Origin: Sphingobacteriaceae bacterium UBA2059
GTDB taxonomy: Bacteria; Bacteroidota; Bacteroidia; Sphingobacteriales; Sphingobacteriaceae
DNA length: 18,157 nt
Assembly: GCA_002332615.1 (NCBI GenBank)
Contig: DDAL01000012.1
Span: 1-18,157 of the forward strand
Direction of reading: 5' to 3'
Of the stretch, positions 1 through 6,867 are shown one piece after another. Within the stretch, counting starts at the first letter, position 1. Every line of letters begins with the position of its first letter. The notes beneath the pieces were generated by a model. The model worked only from the letters and a program-made list of their open reading frames with translations. It did no database searches and was not told where the DNA came from. Both the position numbers and the translations under genes were made by a program.

Positions 1-328
1 GTCCGGTCCACAATACATCATCAACAAGTATTACTTTTTTTCCTTCAATTATAAAATCAATTTTAGTGGTATTAGGCACCAGCGGTATTTCGCGGCGTCT
101 GAAGTCGTCTCTGAAAAAAGTAATATCAAGGCTGCCGTTGAGTATATCAGCTCCTTTCAATATTGTTTTGAGCTCGGCAGATATCCTTTGAGCCAAATAA
201 ACACCCCGGGGTTGAATACCAATAATAACAGACTCCTCAAAGGTGTTGTGATTTTCAATGAGCTGATGGCATAGGCGCTGCAGCGTTATTTTAAACTTTT
301 TACTATCTAAAAGAGTTAATTTTGGCAT
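1..328 (-). CDS. pyrR: PyrR-type bifunctional pyrimidine regulator / uracil phosphoribosyltransferase (5' part only)
   Basis: The first 109 codons are visible; the gene runs off the left edge of the window. The translation starts MPKLTLLDSKKFKITLQRL, contains VIIGIQPRGVYLAQRI (the PyrR-like N-terminal core) and ends in KKVILVDDVLWTG, the PRPP-binding loop of type I phosphoribosyltransferases with its two acidic residues. In this family PyrR-like proteins bind PRPP and uracil/UMP, and in Firmicutes they attenuate pyr transcripts; whether the Bacteroidota form regulates RNA cannot be told from here. The ATG at 328 lies 14 nt downstream of a TAAATTTG box at 343-350, which supports this start. 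It is separated from rpsA by the rpsA terminator, so it should be an independent unit, probably reading into pyr genes outside the window. Confidence 0.88.
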   Translation of the reverse strand, partial: MPKLTLLDSKKFKITLQRLCHQLIENHNTFEESVIIGIQPRGVYLAQRISAELKTILKGADILNGSLDITFFRDDFRRREIPLVPNTTKIDFIIEGKKVILVDDVLWTG

Positions 329-342
329 CGTGAGTAATTAAA

Positions 343-350
343 CAAATTTA
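343..350 (-). promoter_or_regulatory. Bacteroidota -7 box for pyrR
   Basis: TAAATTTG on the minus strand matches TAnnTTTG. If +1 lies about 4 nt past the G, the leader to the pyrR ATG is only about 10 nt. No clear TTTG -33 element is seen 17-23 nt upstream, so this is a moderate call. Confidence 0.5.
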
Positions 351-407
351 GAAAATATACTAATAATAACTCGCTTAATTTATGCGTACGTTCGAAGATA
401 AAGGAAC

Positions 408-436
408 AAAAAAGCCCCACCTTATGGGTGGGGCTT
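408..436 (-). terminator. Intrinsic terminator of rpsA
   Basis: A perfect 10-bp stem, AAGCCCCACC (412-421) with GGTGGGGCTT (427-436), closes a 5-nt loop. On the minus strand it is followed by a T tract (plus-strand A run 408-413). It lies 20 nt past the rpsA stop and before the pyrR promoter, as expected for Rho-independent termination of rpsA. Confidence 0.92.
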
Positions 437-456
437 AGTATATTACTACGATTCAG

Positions 457-2478
457 TTATTCCTGGTTGTCAGTAGCTTCAGCTGCACCGTCTTCGGGTT
501 TGGCTTCTGTAACCTCAGGCTTAACTTCCTCTTCTTTAGCTCTAGCTTTGCGGGCTTTGCTCTCTGCACCTTCCATCTGCTCTTTTAACATAGCAAGTAC
601 ACCAAGATCGCCAAGAGTTGATTTTTCAACAGACTCTTTCACTTTCTTTACTGCATGGGTAGTAGCTTTCTGATCGTTTTTCTTTTGAGCAATTTCAGCA
701 TTTCTAACCTCGTTTTTCGCTTCTTCCCAAATACGAGAGTGAGAAACTACAATTCGCTTAGAATCCTTATTGAACTCAATGATTTTAAAGTCTGCAACTT
801 CGTCAACCTTTAAAGACTTGCCATCTTCTTTAACCGAATGCTTGGTAGGGCAGAAGCCTTCAACACCATAAGGTAAAGCAATGATAGCGCCTTTGTCAGT
901 TACCTTCAATACAGTACCTTCATGGATAGAATCCTGAGTGAAGATAGTTTCAAAAGTTTCCCAAGGGTTTTCTTCAAGTTGCTTGTGTCCTAAGCTAAGT
1001 TTTCTGTTGTCTTCGTCAAGCTCCAATACAACCACATTAAGTTCTTCACCTACTTTGGTAAACTCATTAGGGTGATTGATCTTTTTAGACCATGAAAGAT
1101 CAGAAATATGAATCAAACCATCAATGCCTTCACCTATTTCAACAAATACACCAAAGTTAGTCATGTTCTTAACCACAGCTTTATGCTGGCTTCCAACAGG
1201 ATACTTGCTTGCAATGTCTTTCCAAGGATCTGGAGTTAATTGTTTAATGCCTAAGCTCATCTTGCGCTCATCACGATCAAGAGTTAACACTTGTGCTTCA
1301 ACCTCATCACCTACATGAAGGAATTCCTGAGGGTTACGCAAGTTTTGAGACCATGACATTTCTGACACGTGAATTAAACCTTCAACACCCGGAACAATTT
1401 CAAGGAATGCACCATAATCAGCCACAGTAACAATCTTTCCTTTTACCTTAGAGCCTATTTCAAGATTAGTGTCCAGAGACTGCCAAGGGTGAGGAGTAAG
1501 TTGTTTTAAGCCAAGGGCAATACGTTTTTTCTCATCATCAAAGTCAAGTACAACCACATTAACTTTTTCGTCAAGTGAAAGTACTTCTCTTGGATGCTCG
1601 ATACGGCCCCATGAAATATCGGTAATGTGAAGTAAACCGTCAACGCCACCAAGGTCAATAAATACACCAAAATCGGTAATGTTTTTAACTGTGCCTTCAA
1701 GTACCTGACCTTTTTCAAGTTTGGCAACAATTTCGGTTTTTTGGTTTTCAAGATCGTCTTCAATAAGAACCTTGTGAGACACAACCACATTTTTAAACTC
1801 GTGATTGATTTTCACTACCTTGAATTCCATCGTTTTGCCTACGTAAATATCGTAGTCGCGAATAGGTTTGATGTCGATTTGTGAACCAGGTAGAAACGCC
1901 TCAACGCCCATGATGTCAACAATAAGACCACCTTTCGTACGGCTTTTAACAAAGCCTGTAATGATCGTATCGTTTTCCAAAGCTTCATTGATGCTCTCCC
2001 ATGACCTTTGAGTTTTAGCACGCTTGCGTGAAAGAACCAATTGTCCGTTTGCATCTTCCTGAGATTCAACGAAAACATCAACAGTGTCACCAACCGTAAG
2101 GTCGGGCATGTCACGGAACTCTGACGCTGAAACCAAACCGTCAGATTTGAAGCCGATGTTTAATACAACATCTTTGTTGTTAATAGAAACAACAGTACCA
2201 GTAATGATTTCGCCCTGTGTAATAGAGCTGAAAGTTCCGGCATACAATTGCTCAAGCCTGTTACGCTCTTCCTCACTGTAATTTCCGAATCCCTTGTTTT
2301 CGCCTGCATCCCAGTCGAAATCCCCTTCAGATGTAATTGATTTTGACTTGATGTCTTCAATAGACAAAGAATCAGCTTCTGATTCGATGCTTTCTTTCAC
2401 TTCGCTTGTTTTTTCTTCGCCATGGAGGTCTGCTGCTTTAGCATGTAGCTCCTTTTCTGCTTCTTGTTTTTTGGCCAT
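457..2478 (-). CDS. rpsA: 30S ribosomal protein S1
   Basis: A 673-residue protein with six S1 (OB-fold) repeats at about residues 88-153, 170-237, 257-326, 341-411, 428-498 and 515-581. Repeats 3-5 carry the strongest signature (GVF or GAF, then GLIH or GLLH, then a SW pair). S1 binds mRNA on the small subunit and helps it dock; repeats 1-2 usually contact the ribosome and 3-6 bind RNA. The first 80 residues are charged and acidic, and the C-terminus beyond 590 is Lys/Glu/Ala-rich low complexity with a TLGDLGVLAMLKEQM segment. I choose the ATG at 2478: an in-frame TTG at 2520 lies inside the promoter -7 box and so could not be transcribed from that promoter. cmk lies upstream on the same strand, a common rpsA neighbour, but about 650 nt away with its own promoter. 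Confidence 0.97.
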   Translation of the reverse strand: MAKKQEAEKELHAKAADLHGEEKTSEVKESIESEADSLSIEDIKSKSITSEGDFDWDAGENKGFGNYSEEERNRLEQLYAGTFSSITQGEIITGTVVSINNKDVVLNIGFKSDGLVSASEFRDMPDLTVGDTVDVFVESQEDANGQLVLSRKRAKTQRSWESINEALENDTIITGFVKSRTKGGLIVDIMGVEAFLPGSQIDIKPIRDYDIYVGKTMEFKVVKINHEFKNVVVSHKVLIEDDLENQKTEIVAKLEKGQVLEGTVKNITDFGVFIDLGGVDGLLHITDISWGRIEHPREVLSLDEKVNVVVLDFDDEKKRIALGLKQLTPHPWQSLDTNLEIGSKVKGKIVTVADYGAFLEIVPGVEGLIHVSEMSWSQNLRNPQEFLHVGDEVEAQVLTLDRDERKMSLGIKQLTPDPWKDIASKYPVGSQHKAVVKNMTNFGVFVEIGEGIDGLIHISDLSWSKKINHPNEFTKVGEELNVVVLELDEDNRKLSLGHKQLEENPWETFETIFTQDSIHEGTVLKVTDKGAIIALPYGVEGFCPTKHSVKEDGKSLKVDEVADFKIIEFNKDSKRIVVSHSRIWEEAKNEVRNAEIAQKKNDQKATTHAVKKVKESVEKSTLGDLGVLAMLKEQMEGAESKARKARAKEEEVKPEVTEAKPEDGAAEATDNQE

Positions 2479-2499
2479 TAATTCATTTTTCTCCTTTTT
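2476..2499 (-). promoter_or_regulatory. rpsA translation start region: SD, two-codon start-stop ORF, overlapping TAATG
   Basis: On the minus strand AAAAAGGAG (2491-2499) is followed after 4 nt by ATG-AAT-TAA (2486-2478). The last A of that stop is the first base of the rpsA ATG, giving a TAATG junction. The SD lies 12 nt from the rpsA ATG but at a more usual distance from the upstream ATG. Ribosomes could therefore initiate on the two-codon frame, stop and restart on rpsA. The sequence is certain; the function is inference. Confidence 0.45.
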
Positions 2500-2517
2500 C
2501 CCGATTAATCGAGGTTG

Positions 2518-2547
2518 CAAAGGTAAGAATTCAATTTTTATTGCAAA
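2518..2547 (-). promoter_or_regulatory. rpsA promoter (TTTG-N18-TACCTTTG)
   Basis: Minus-strand TTTG (2544-2547), an 18-bp spacer and TACCTTTG (2518-2525) match the Bacteroidota primary sigma-factor consensus at both elements, the best match in the window. Transcription would start near 2514, giving a leader of roughly 36 nt that contains the Shine-Dalgarno-like sequence at 2491-2499. Confidence 0.8.
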
Positions 2548-2966
2548 AAGATATTTATATTATTAATACAAAGCGTTTTATCTTATCTGAATAGGCTATG
2601 CCGGCTTTTAAAACCCTGATTATCATTTTATAAAACCCTTTTAGCGTATCAAGATCGTATACCCGCTACTTTGTAGAAAGCATAGCGACTGGGTGCGGAA
2701 TCTTTAACCTGGACAAAAATGCGCGTTAAAAGTGGTTTGAACGTACTTGGTTCGTACTTTGTTCGCTAATTAGCGAACAAAGTACGTTCGAGCTGCCTTT
2801 AATATCCGGCAAAGCTATATGCTGAGTAAGCCGCCTTTGCTGTAGTAAACAGCTATACGCCCCCCCAGGACGCAGTCAACAATAAAGCTGGAGTTGCTTG
2901 TTTTTTTTGGTAAAACTATGAAGATGCTAAATGGTTAGTATTATATAGACACTTAAAAAAACTGAT
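2521..2966. other. 446-bp gap between rpsA and the small acidic ORF
   Basis: No ORF here looks like a gene. The left end carries the rpsA promoter. The middle holds the 34-bp palindrome annotated separately. Further right is a small hairpin, GCTGT (2839-2843) with ACAGC (2849-2853), flanked by two near-identical AGCTATA(T/C)GC motifs and then a C7 run near 2870. A T8 run (2901-2908) and a weak TTTG-N18-TAAATGGT array (2906-2935) precede the small ORF. No tRNA fold or known riboswitch was recognised. Confidence 0.6.
2753..2786. repeat. Perfect 34-bp palindrome with an extra half-arm copy
   Basis: The left arm CGTACTTTGTTCGCTAA is followed at once by its exact reverse complement, with no spacer (centre between 2769 and 2770). 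Immediately to the left, 2742-2752 (CGTACTTGGTT) is a tandem near-copy of the outer arm (CGTACTTTGTT), one base different. A second fold is therefore possible: GAACGTACTTGGTTC (2740-2754) with GAACAAAGTACGTTC (2775-2789), with one mismatch. There is no T run on either side, so it is not a normal terminator. It could be a protein-binding site, a cruciform or a small REP-like dispersed repeat. Confidence 0.85.
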
Positions 2967-3173
2967 ATGATTAACCCCGCAGAAGATAATACTAGTATTA
3001 AAAATAACGAAGAAGAGATTAATTCTGAAATAACAGATAGAAACGCTAAGAATGTTAATATGGATGATGCGTTTAAAACTCCTAAGCATAATTCCATTAT
3101 TGGCAGAGATAAACCTGCTGACGAAGAACCGCAACAGGCGGATGTAGAGCCTCTGGCTGATACAGAGGAATAA
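2967..3173 (+). CDS. Small acidic hypothetical protein
   Basis: A 68-residue frame begins with ATG at 2967 after an A-rich stretch (CTTAAAAAAACTGAT), a plausible SD-less Bacteroidota start. The product is very rich in Asp, Glu, Asn and Lys. It has no Cys and no hydrophobic stretch that would make a signal peptide or membrane helix, and it ends PLADTEE, so it looks soluble, acidic and probably disordered. I do not recognise a family. It is convergent with cmk, the two stops being 4 nt apart, and it lies between cmk and rpsA on the opposite strand, so transcripts running on from cmk would be antisense to it. That the frame fills exactly the space up to the cmk stop favours a real gene, but a chance ORF is possible. 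Confidence 0.45.
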   Translation: MINPAEDNTSIKNNEEEINSEITDRNAKNVNMDDAFKTPKHNSIIGRDKPADEEPQQADVEPLADTEE

Positions 3174-3177
3174 GAAC

Positions 3178-3864
3178 CTAGCTGTTTGCCTTTATATAGG
3201 CCTCTACTTCATTGATTGCAAATGCTAATTGCTGTTCTTCATTGAGTTCGGTATTATCTAATATAATGGCATCAGAAGCCCGCACCAGCGGGCTTTCCTT
3301 GCGCGTGGTATCCATGTAATCTCTATGTGCAATATTATTAAATACTTCTTCTAATGTTACCTTTTCACCTTTCGAACTAAGTTCACGATATCGCCTGTCG
3401 GCTCTCGTTTTAGGGTCGGCCGTCATAAATAGTTTAATGTGAGCATCAGGGAAAACTGACGTACCAATATCCCGGCCGTCCATTACAATATTTGCGGCCT
3501 TCCCTAGTCGCTGTTGTTGTTTAACCATTTCTTTTCTGACAGAGGCAATGGCACTTACAGTGCTAACGCTGTCTGACACTTCCATCTTTCGTATCTCATC
3601 AGACACTTCCTGGCCATTGAGTATGATATGGGTCTGATAATCGGCCGACTGGAAGCTAAGGTGGATGTGTGGCAAGGCGTCTTCAACCGCCCGGGTATTA
3701 TAAATGTCAATATTGTTTCGAAGCAGGTATAAGGTTACGGCCCTGTACATAGCTCCGGTATCTATATATATGTAGTTTAAATATTTGGCAAGCGCTTTTG
3801 CCAAAGTGCTTTTGCCACATGAAGAATAACCGTCTATTGCTATGATTATATTTTTCTGCTTCAT
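3178..3864 (-). CDS. cmk: Cytidylate kinase
   Basis: A 228-residue protein that transfers phosphate from ATP to CMP or dCMP, feeding CTP and dCTP synthesis in the cytoplasm. The P-loop is GYSSCGKST at 12-20 (a Bacteroidota variant of GPSGAGKGT). DTGAMYR at 35-41 and DGRDIGT at 129-135 are the CMP-binding and Cmk signature segments. Arginines in DPKTRADRRYREL (150-162) correspond to the lid and catalytic region. The length matches the bacterial family. The ATG at 3864 lies only 4 nt after a TATCTTTG promoter box. cmk and rpsA are neighbours in many bacteria; here they are on the same strand but separated by the palindrome gap and a small opposing ORF. Confidence 0.97.
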   Translation of the reverse strand: MKQKNIIIAIDGYSSCGKSTLAKALAKYLNYIYIDTGAMYRAVTLYLLRNNIDIYNTRAVEDALPHIHLSFQSADYQTHIILNGQEVSDEIRKMEVSDSVSTVSAIASVRKEMVKQQQRLGKAANIVMDGRDIGTSVFPDAHIKLFMTADPKTRADRRYRELSSKGEKVTLEEVFNNIAHRDYMDTTRKESPLVRASDAIILDNTELNEEQQLAFAINEVEAYIKANS

Positions 3865-3868
3865 GCTT

Positions 3869-3876
3869 CAAAGATA
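3869..3876 (-). promoter_or_regulatory. cmk -7 box, ending 4 nt before the ATG
   Basis: Minus-strand TATCTTTG, then AAGC, then the cmk ATG. A weak -33 element (TTTA, 3894-3897) lies 17 nt upstream. With +1 about 4 nt after the box the transcript would begin within a base of the start codon, so an essentially leaderless mRNA is predicted. Confidence 0.6.
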
Positions 3877-4117
3877 TTATTTACGCGTATAGTTAAATAC
3901 TTGCATTTGAAATTAAAGCTTCGGTAGTGTTAAGCTCATGGTATAGTTTTGTCGTACAGCTAATTTGTTTTTCAACCACTGTTCGGGCTGGTAAAAAGCA
4001 TACTATCGTTAAATGGTAGGTTTGTTTTTACAGCAATGCGGTTTCTAAAGCAAACAAATGCGCTATATTAAACCTGGGCAGGGGAATTATTCCAATCATT
4101 TTCTAGTATTTTGTAGT
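3877..4117. other. Intergenic region between divergent cmk and arfB
   Basis: No gene is visible. A plus-strand TAGTTTTG at 3944-3951 is a possible -7 box for arfB with a leader of about 160 nt, but no -33 TTTG lies at the right distance. Just before the arfB start the sequence TAGTATTTTGTAGTATG resembles the close-to-start boxes of other genes here but does not match TAnnTTTG. Confidence 0.4.
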
Positions 4118-4522
4118 ATGGACCTTACTAAAGAAGCTTTTATGCCCTTTATATACTTTAAAACGTCGCGTAGCGGCGGTAAGGGAGGGCAGCATGTAAA
4201 TAAGGTGAGCAGCAAGGTGGAGCTTAATTTGGATGTTAACTCATGTATTGTTTTTTCGGAAGAACAGAAAGCAAGGCTCAGGCATAAACTCGCTTCCAGA
4301 ATGACTTCAGACGGCATGATTCAGGTAATCAGCCAGAACAACAGAAGCCAATTTAAGAATAAAGAGTCAGCAATTGATAAATTGTTCCAACTTTTGCAAG
4401 GTGCTTTACTTGAGCAAAAGCCACGTAAAATAAGTAAACCTAAAAAGTCGGCTATAGAAAAAAGGCTTAAAGATAAGCAGGCCCTGGCAATGAAAAAGTT
4501 ATATAGAAGAAAAGACTACTAA
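4118..4522 (+). CDS. arfB: Alternative ribosome-rescue factor ArfB (peptidyl-tRNA hydrolase)
   Basis: The protein belongs to the class I release-factor family: FKTSRSGGKGGQHVNKVSSKVEL contains the catalytic GGQ (residues 23-25 from the chosen start) that hydrolyses peptidyl-tRNA. There is no codon-recognition domain. The C-terminal third is a strongly basic tail (QKPRKISKPKKS to MKKLYRRKDY), which in ArfB enters the empty mRNA channel of stalled ribosomes. I choose the ATG at 4118 (134 residues) over an in-frame ATG at 4058 because family members begin about 10-15 residues before the SGGKGGQ motif; the upstream 20 residues have no family match that I recognise. It is followed after 67 nt by recQ, which has its own promoter box. 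Confidence 0.92.
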   Translation: MDLTKEAFMPFIYFKTSRSGGKGGQHVNKVSSKVELNLDVNSCIVFSEEQKARLRHKLASRMTSDGMIQVISQNNRSQFKNKESAIDKLFQLLQGALLEQKPRKISKPKKSAIEKRLKDKQALAMKKLYRRKDY

Positions 4523-4578
4523 TTGTGTTTACTCATATGCTTATTACCATGCACCTGTTTTACTTATAGACTTATTGC

Positions 4579-4586
4579 TAATTTTG
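4579..4586 (+). promoter_or_regulatory. recQ -7 box, ending 3 nt before the ATG
   Basis: TAATTTTG, then CAC, then the recQ ATG at 4590. A TTTT (4558-4561) lies 17 nt upstream as a near -33 element. The predicted +1 falls on the A of the start codon, implying a leaderless recQ mRNA and ruling out the in-frame TTG at 4575. Confidence 0.6.
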
Positions 4587-4589
4587 CAC

Positions 4590-6737
4590 ATGCCTTTATC
4601 AGCCTCTCAGATCTTAAAAAAGTACTTTGGCTATGACTCCTTCAGAAGTCAGCAGCAAGAAATAATAGAAAAAGTAAGCTCGGGCAAAGATCTGCTGGTT
4701 TTAATGCCCACCGGCGGCGGTAAATCGGTATGCTTTCCGGTGCCTGCACTCATGCTGGACGGAGTTTGTATTGTAGTGTCGCCTTTAATATCCTTAATGA
4801 AAGATCAGGTAGATGCTTTAAAGAGTAATGGCATAGCTGCCGCTTTCCTTAATAGTTCGCAAACGTACGAGCAACAGCAGCATATTCTGGAAGCCTGCTA
4901 TCGAAAGGAACTAGCTTTGCTATATGTGTCGCCTGAAAAGCTTAGCGCTGATTTGACCATGATTACTCAAATGGCAAAGCCATCCATGTTTGCGATAGAC
5001 GAGGCGCATTGTATTTCAGCCTGGGGCCATGACTTCCGGCTGGAGTATACGCAGATAGGGGCAATAAGGGAGCGTTTTGATCAGGTGCCGTTTATTGCAC
5101 TTACTGCAACCGCAGATAAAGTTACCCGCAGAGATATAATTAACCAGCTCAAACTAAAAGACCCGGAAGTTTTTATATCATCTTTTGATAGGCCGAACTT
5201 AAGTTTGGAAGTGCGGGCAGGAGTTAAGCCTAAGCAGAAACTCGAACAAATCATTTCATTTATTGATAAACGTCGTTCGCAAAGCGGCATTATCTACTGC
5301 CTGAGTCGTAATAATTGTGAAGAACTTGCAACTTCGCTGGTTGAGCTGGGTATAGAAGCCTGCTCTTATCATGCAGGGCTTAGTGCTGCTCAAAGGGCTA
5401 AAGCGCAGGAAGATTTTATAAACGATGAGGTGCAGGTGGTGTGTGCCACTATTGCTTTTGGAATGGGCATTGACAAATCCAACGTTCGTTGGGTGATCCA
5501 TTACAATCTTCCTAAGAATATTGAAAGCTACTACCAGGAAGTTGGAAGGGCGGGGCGTGACGGGCTTCCATCTGATACTGTTTTGTATTATAATTATGCC
5601 GACCTGACGATGCTTAATAAGTTTGCCGCCGAAAGCGGGCAGGCGGCTATTAACCTTGAAAAGCTTAAAAGAATACAGCATTACGCTGAAGCAGATATAT
5701 GCAGGCGGAAGATCCTGCTAAACTACTTTTCTGAAAACCTGGAGCACAACTGCAACAACTGCGATGTGTGTAAAAACCCGAGGAAGCATTTTGACGGTAC
5801 TATCTTAGTGCAGAAAGCCTTGTCGGCGATTGCCCGAATGAATGAAAAGGAGGGGGCCTCTATGCTGATAGACGTACTAAGGGGCTCAATGAAGGCTGAA
5901 ATTACAGAGGCTGGATACCATAACTTAAAAACACACGGAGCTGGTTCGGATATAAGTGCGTTCGACTGGCAAAGGTACATTATGCAGATGCTTAGCTTGG
6001 GTATACTGGAAATGGCCTATGATGAAAACTTTGCTTTGAAGATAACTCAGTATGGAAAAGATATACTTTTTGGCAAACGCCGGGCTGAGCTTACCATGCT
6101 TCAGCCGCTTGTAAAGGCCGATAAAAAAACCGATACTAAAAAGCCAGCTGCTGCCGGATATGACGAGGAGCTGTTTAACCGCTTAAGGCAGATACGTAAA
6201 AACCTCGCTCTTGAAGAGGAAGTGCCTGCGTATATAATTTTTAGCGACGCTACTTTATATGAAATGGCCCGCGACAAACCCGCTTCGTCTGATGAGATGA
6301 TGAATATTACCGGAGTGGGCGAGCATAAGTTTAGAAAATATGGTGAGCAGTTTCTTAAACACATTGATCAGTATTTAGGTAAGGGAAAAACGCTGGCTAA
6401 AAACGGAAACACCTATTTGGAAACGCTTAATCTATACCATCAGGGGCTTTCGGTTGAGGCAATCGCTACTAAAAGGGCTTTGAACCTGAATACGGTTTAC
6501 TCGCATATGGCTCATTTATACCTGCTTGGAAGGCTTGATGACCTAAGCAAGCTGGTAAGTGATGAAGAGGTTAATTTAGTCGAAAAGGCGGTGAAACAAA
6601 CGGGCGAGACCAAAACACTGAAGCTTTTATACGAACATCTGGACGGACGGATCGCTTATCATAAAATAAGGCTGGCGCTTGCTGTTGCAGAGAAAAGAGC
6701 CGAAAAAAGTACGCAAATAAATGCTTCTGGCTTTTGA
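4590..6737 (+). CDS. recQ: ATP-dependent DNA helicase RecQ
   Basis: A 715-residue superfamily 2, 3'-5' helicase acting in recombination and replication-fork repair. Visible features: the aromatic/Q-region FGYDSFRSQQQEII (13-26), Walker A MPTGGGKS (39-46), DEAH box (137-140) followed by the RecQ-specific aromatic loop CISAWGHDFR, FIALTATA motif III (168-175), motif VI QEVGRAGRDG (316-325), and the RQC zinc site with Cys 371, 388, 391 and 394. The winged-helix RQC region follows to about 500, then an HRDC domain at about 523-597 (ending in a GVGEHKFRKYG helix) and a C-terminal helix-turn-helix region (about 605-690, HTH_40-like) typical of Bacteroidota RecQ. Length and domain order are normal. 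It ends convergently with the S46 peptidase gene. Confidence 0.97.
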   Translation: MPLSASQILKKYFGYDSFRSQQQEIIEKVSSGKDLLVLMPTGGGKSVCFPVPALMLDGVCIVVSPLISLMKDQVDALKSNGIAAAFLNSSQTYEQQQHILEACYRKELALLYVSPEKLSADLTMITQMAKPSMFAIDEAHCISAWGHDFRLEYTQIGAIRERFDQVPFIALTATADKVTRRDIINQLKLKDPEVFISSFDRPNLSLEVRAGVKPKQKLEQIISFIDKRRSQSGIIYCLSRNNCEELATSLVELGIEACSYHAGLSAAQRAKAQEDFINDEVQVVCATIAFGMGIDKSNVRWVIHYNLPKNIESYYQEVGRAGRDGLPSDTVLYYNYADLTMLNKFAAESGQAAINLEKLKRIQHYAEADICRRKILLNYFSENLEHNCNNCDVCKNPRKHFDGTILVQKALSAIARMNEKEGASMLIDVLRGSMKAEITEAGYHNLKTHGAGSDISAFDWQRYIMQMLSLGILEMAYDENFALKITQYGKDILFGKRRAELTMLQPLVKADKKTDTKKPAAAGYDEELFNRLRQIRKNLALEEEVPAYIIFSDATLYEMARDKPASSDEMMNITGVGEHKFRKYGEQFLKHIDQYLGKGKTLAKNGNTYLETLNLYHQGLSVEAIATKRALNLNTVYSHMAHLYLLGRLDDLSKLVSDEEVNLVEKAVKQTGETKTLKLLYEHLDGRIAYHKIRLALAVAEKRAEKSTQINASGF

Positions 6738-6778
6738 ATAAGTAGAGCGGCTATATCATCATCACTTTATTAGGTATT

Positions 6779-6852
6779 AAAAAGCCGCCATGCTTAAAAG
6801 GTACTGCCCAATATAGTTTAACTAACGGGAAGTGCAAAAACAGGGCGGCTTT
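6779..6852 (-). terminator. Terminator of the S46 peptidase gene with a long structured arm
   Basis: A perfect 9-bp outer stem, AAAGCCGCC (6781-6789) with GGCGGCTTT (6844-6852), encloses 54 nt. That insert can fold further: TGC/GCA (6791-6793 with 6834-6836), ACTGCCC/GGGAAGT with one mismatch (6803-6809 with 6827-6833), and TAGTT/AACTA at the tip (6814-6818 with 6820-6824). On the minus strand the stem leads into TTTTT (plus A run 6779-6783), so it fits termination of the peptidase transcript; toward recQ's direction the T run is short. Confidence 0.75.
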
Positions 6853-6867
6853 GTGTGCTTTGTTATT

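Noticed and set aside
428..673. 81-codon plus-strand frame over the rpsA terminator and 3' end
   Set aside because: It starts within the terminator hairpin and is the Ser/Ala-rich complement of the Glu/Lys-rich S1 tail.
2479..2520. TTG start extending rpsA by 14 residues
   Set aside because: The TTG is part of the TACCTTTG -7 box, so it would not be in the transcript; the ATG at 2478 gives the usual lysine-rich S1 N-terminus.
2753..2786. 34-bp palindrome as an intrinsic terminator
   Set aside because: No T run on either strand, and no gene ends close by: the small ORF starts 180 nt to the right on the plus strand and rpsA starts to the left.
4058..4117. Upstream ATG for arfB adding 20 residues
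   Set aside because: Family members start shortly before the SGGKGGQ motif and the added residues show no recognisable conservation.
4575..4589. TTG start for recQ
   Set aside because: It lies upstream of, and runs across, the TAATTTTG box; the ATG at 4590 fits both promoter and family.
5256..5681. 141-codon open frame on the minus strand inside recQ
   Set aside because: It lies entirely antisense to conserved RecQ motifs and has no recognisable domain; a shadow frame.
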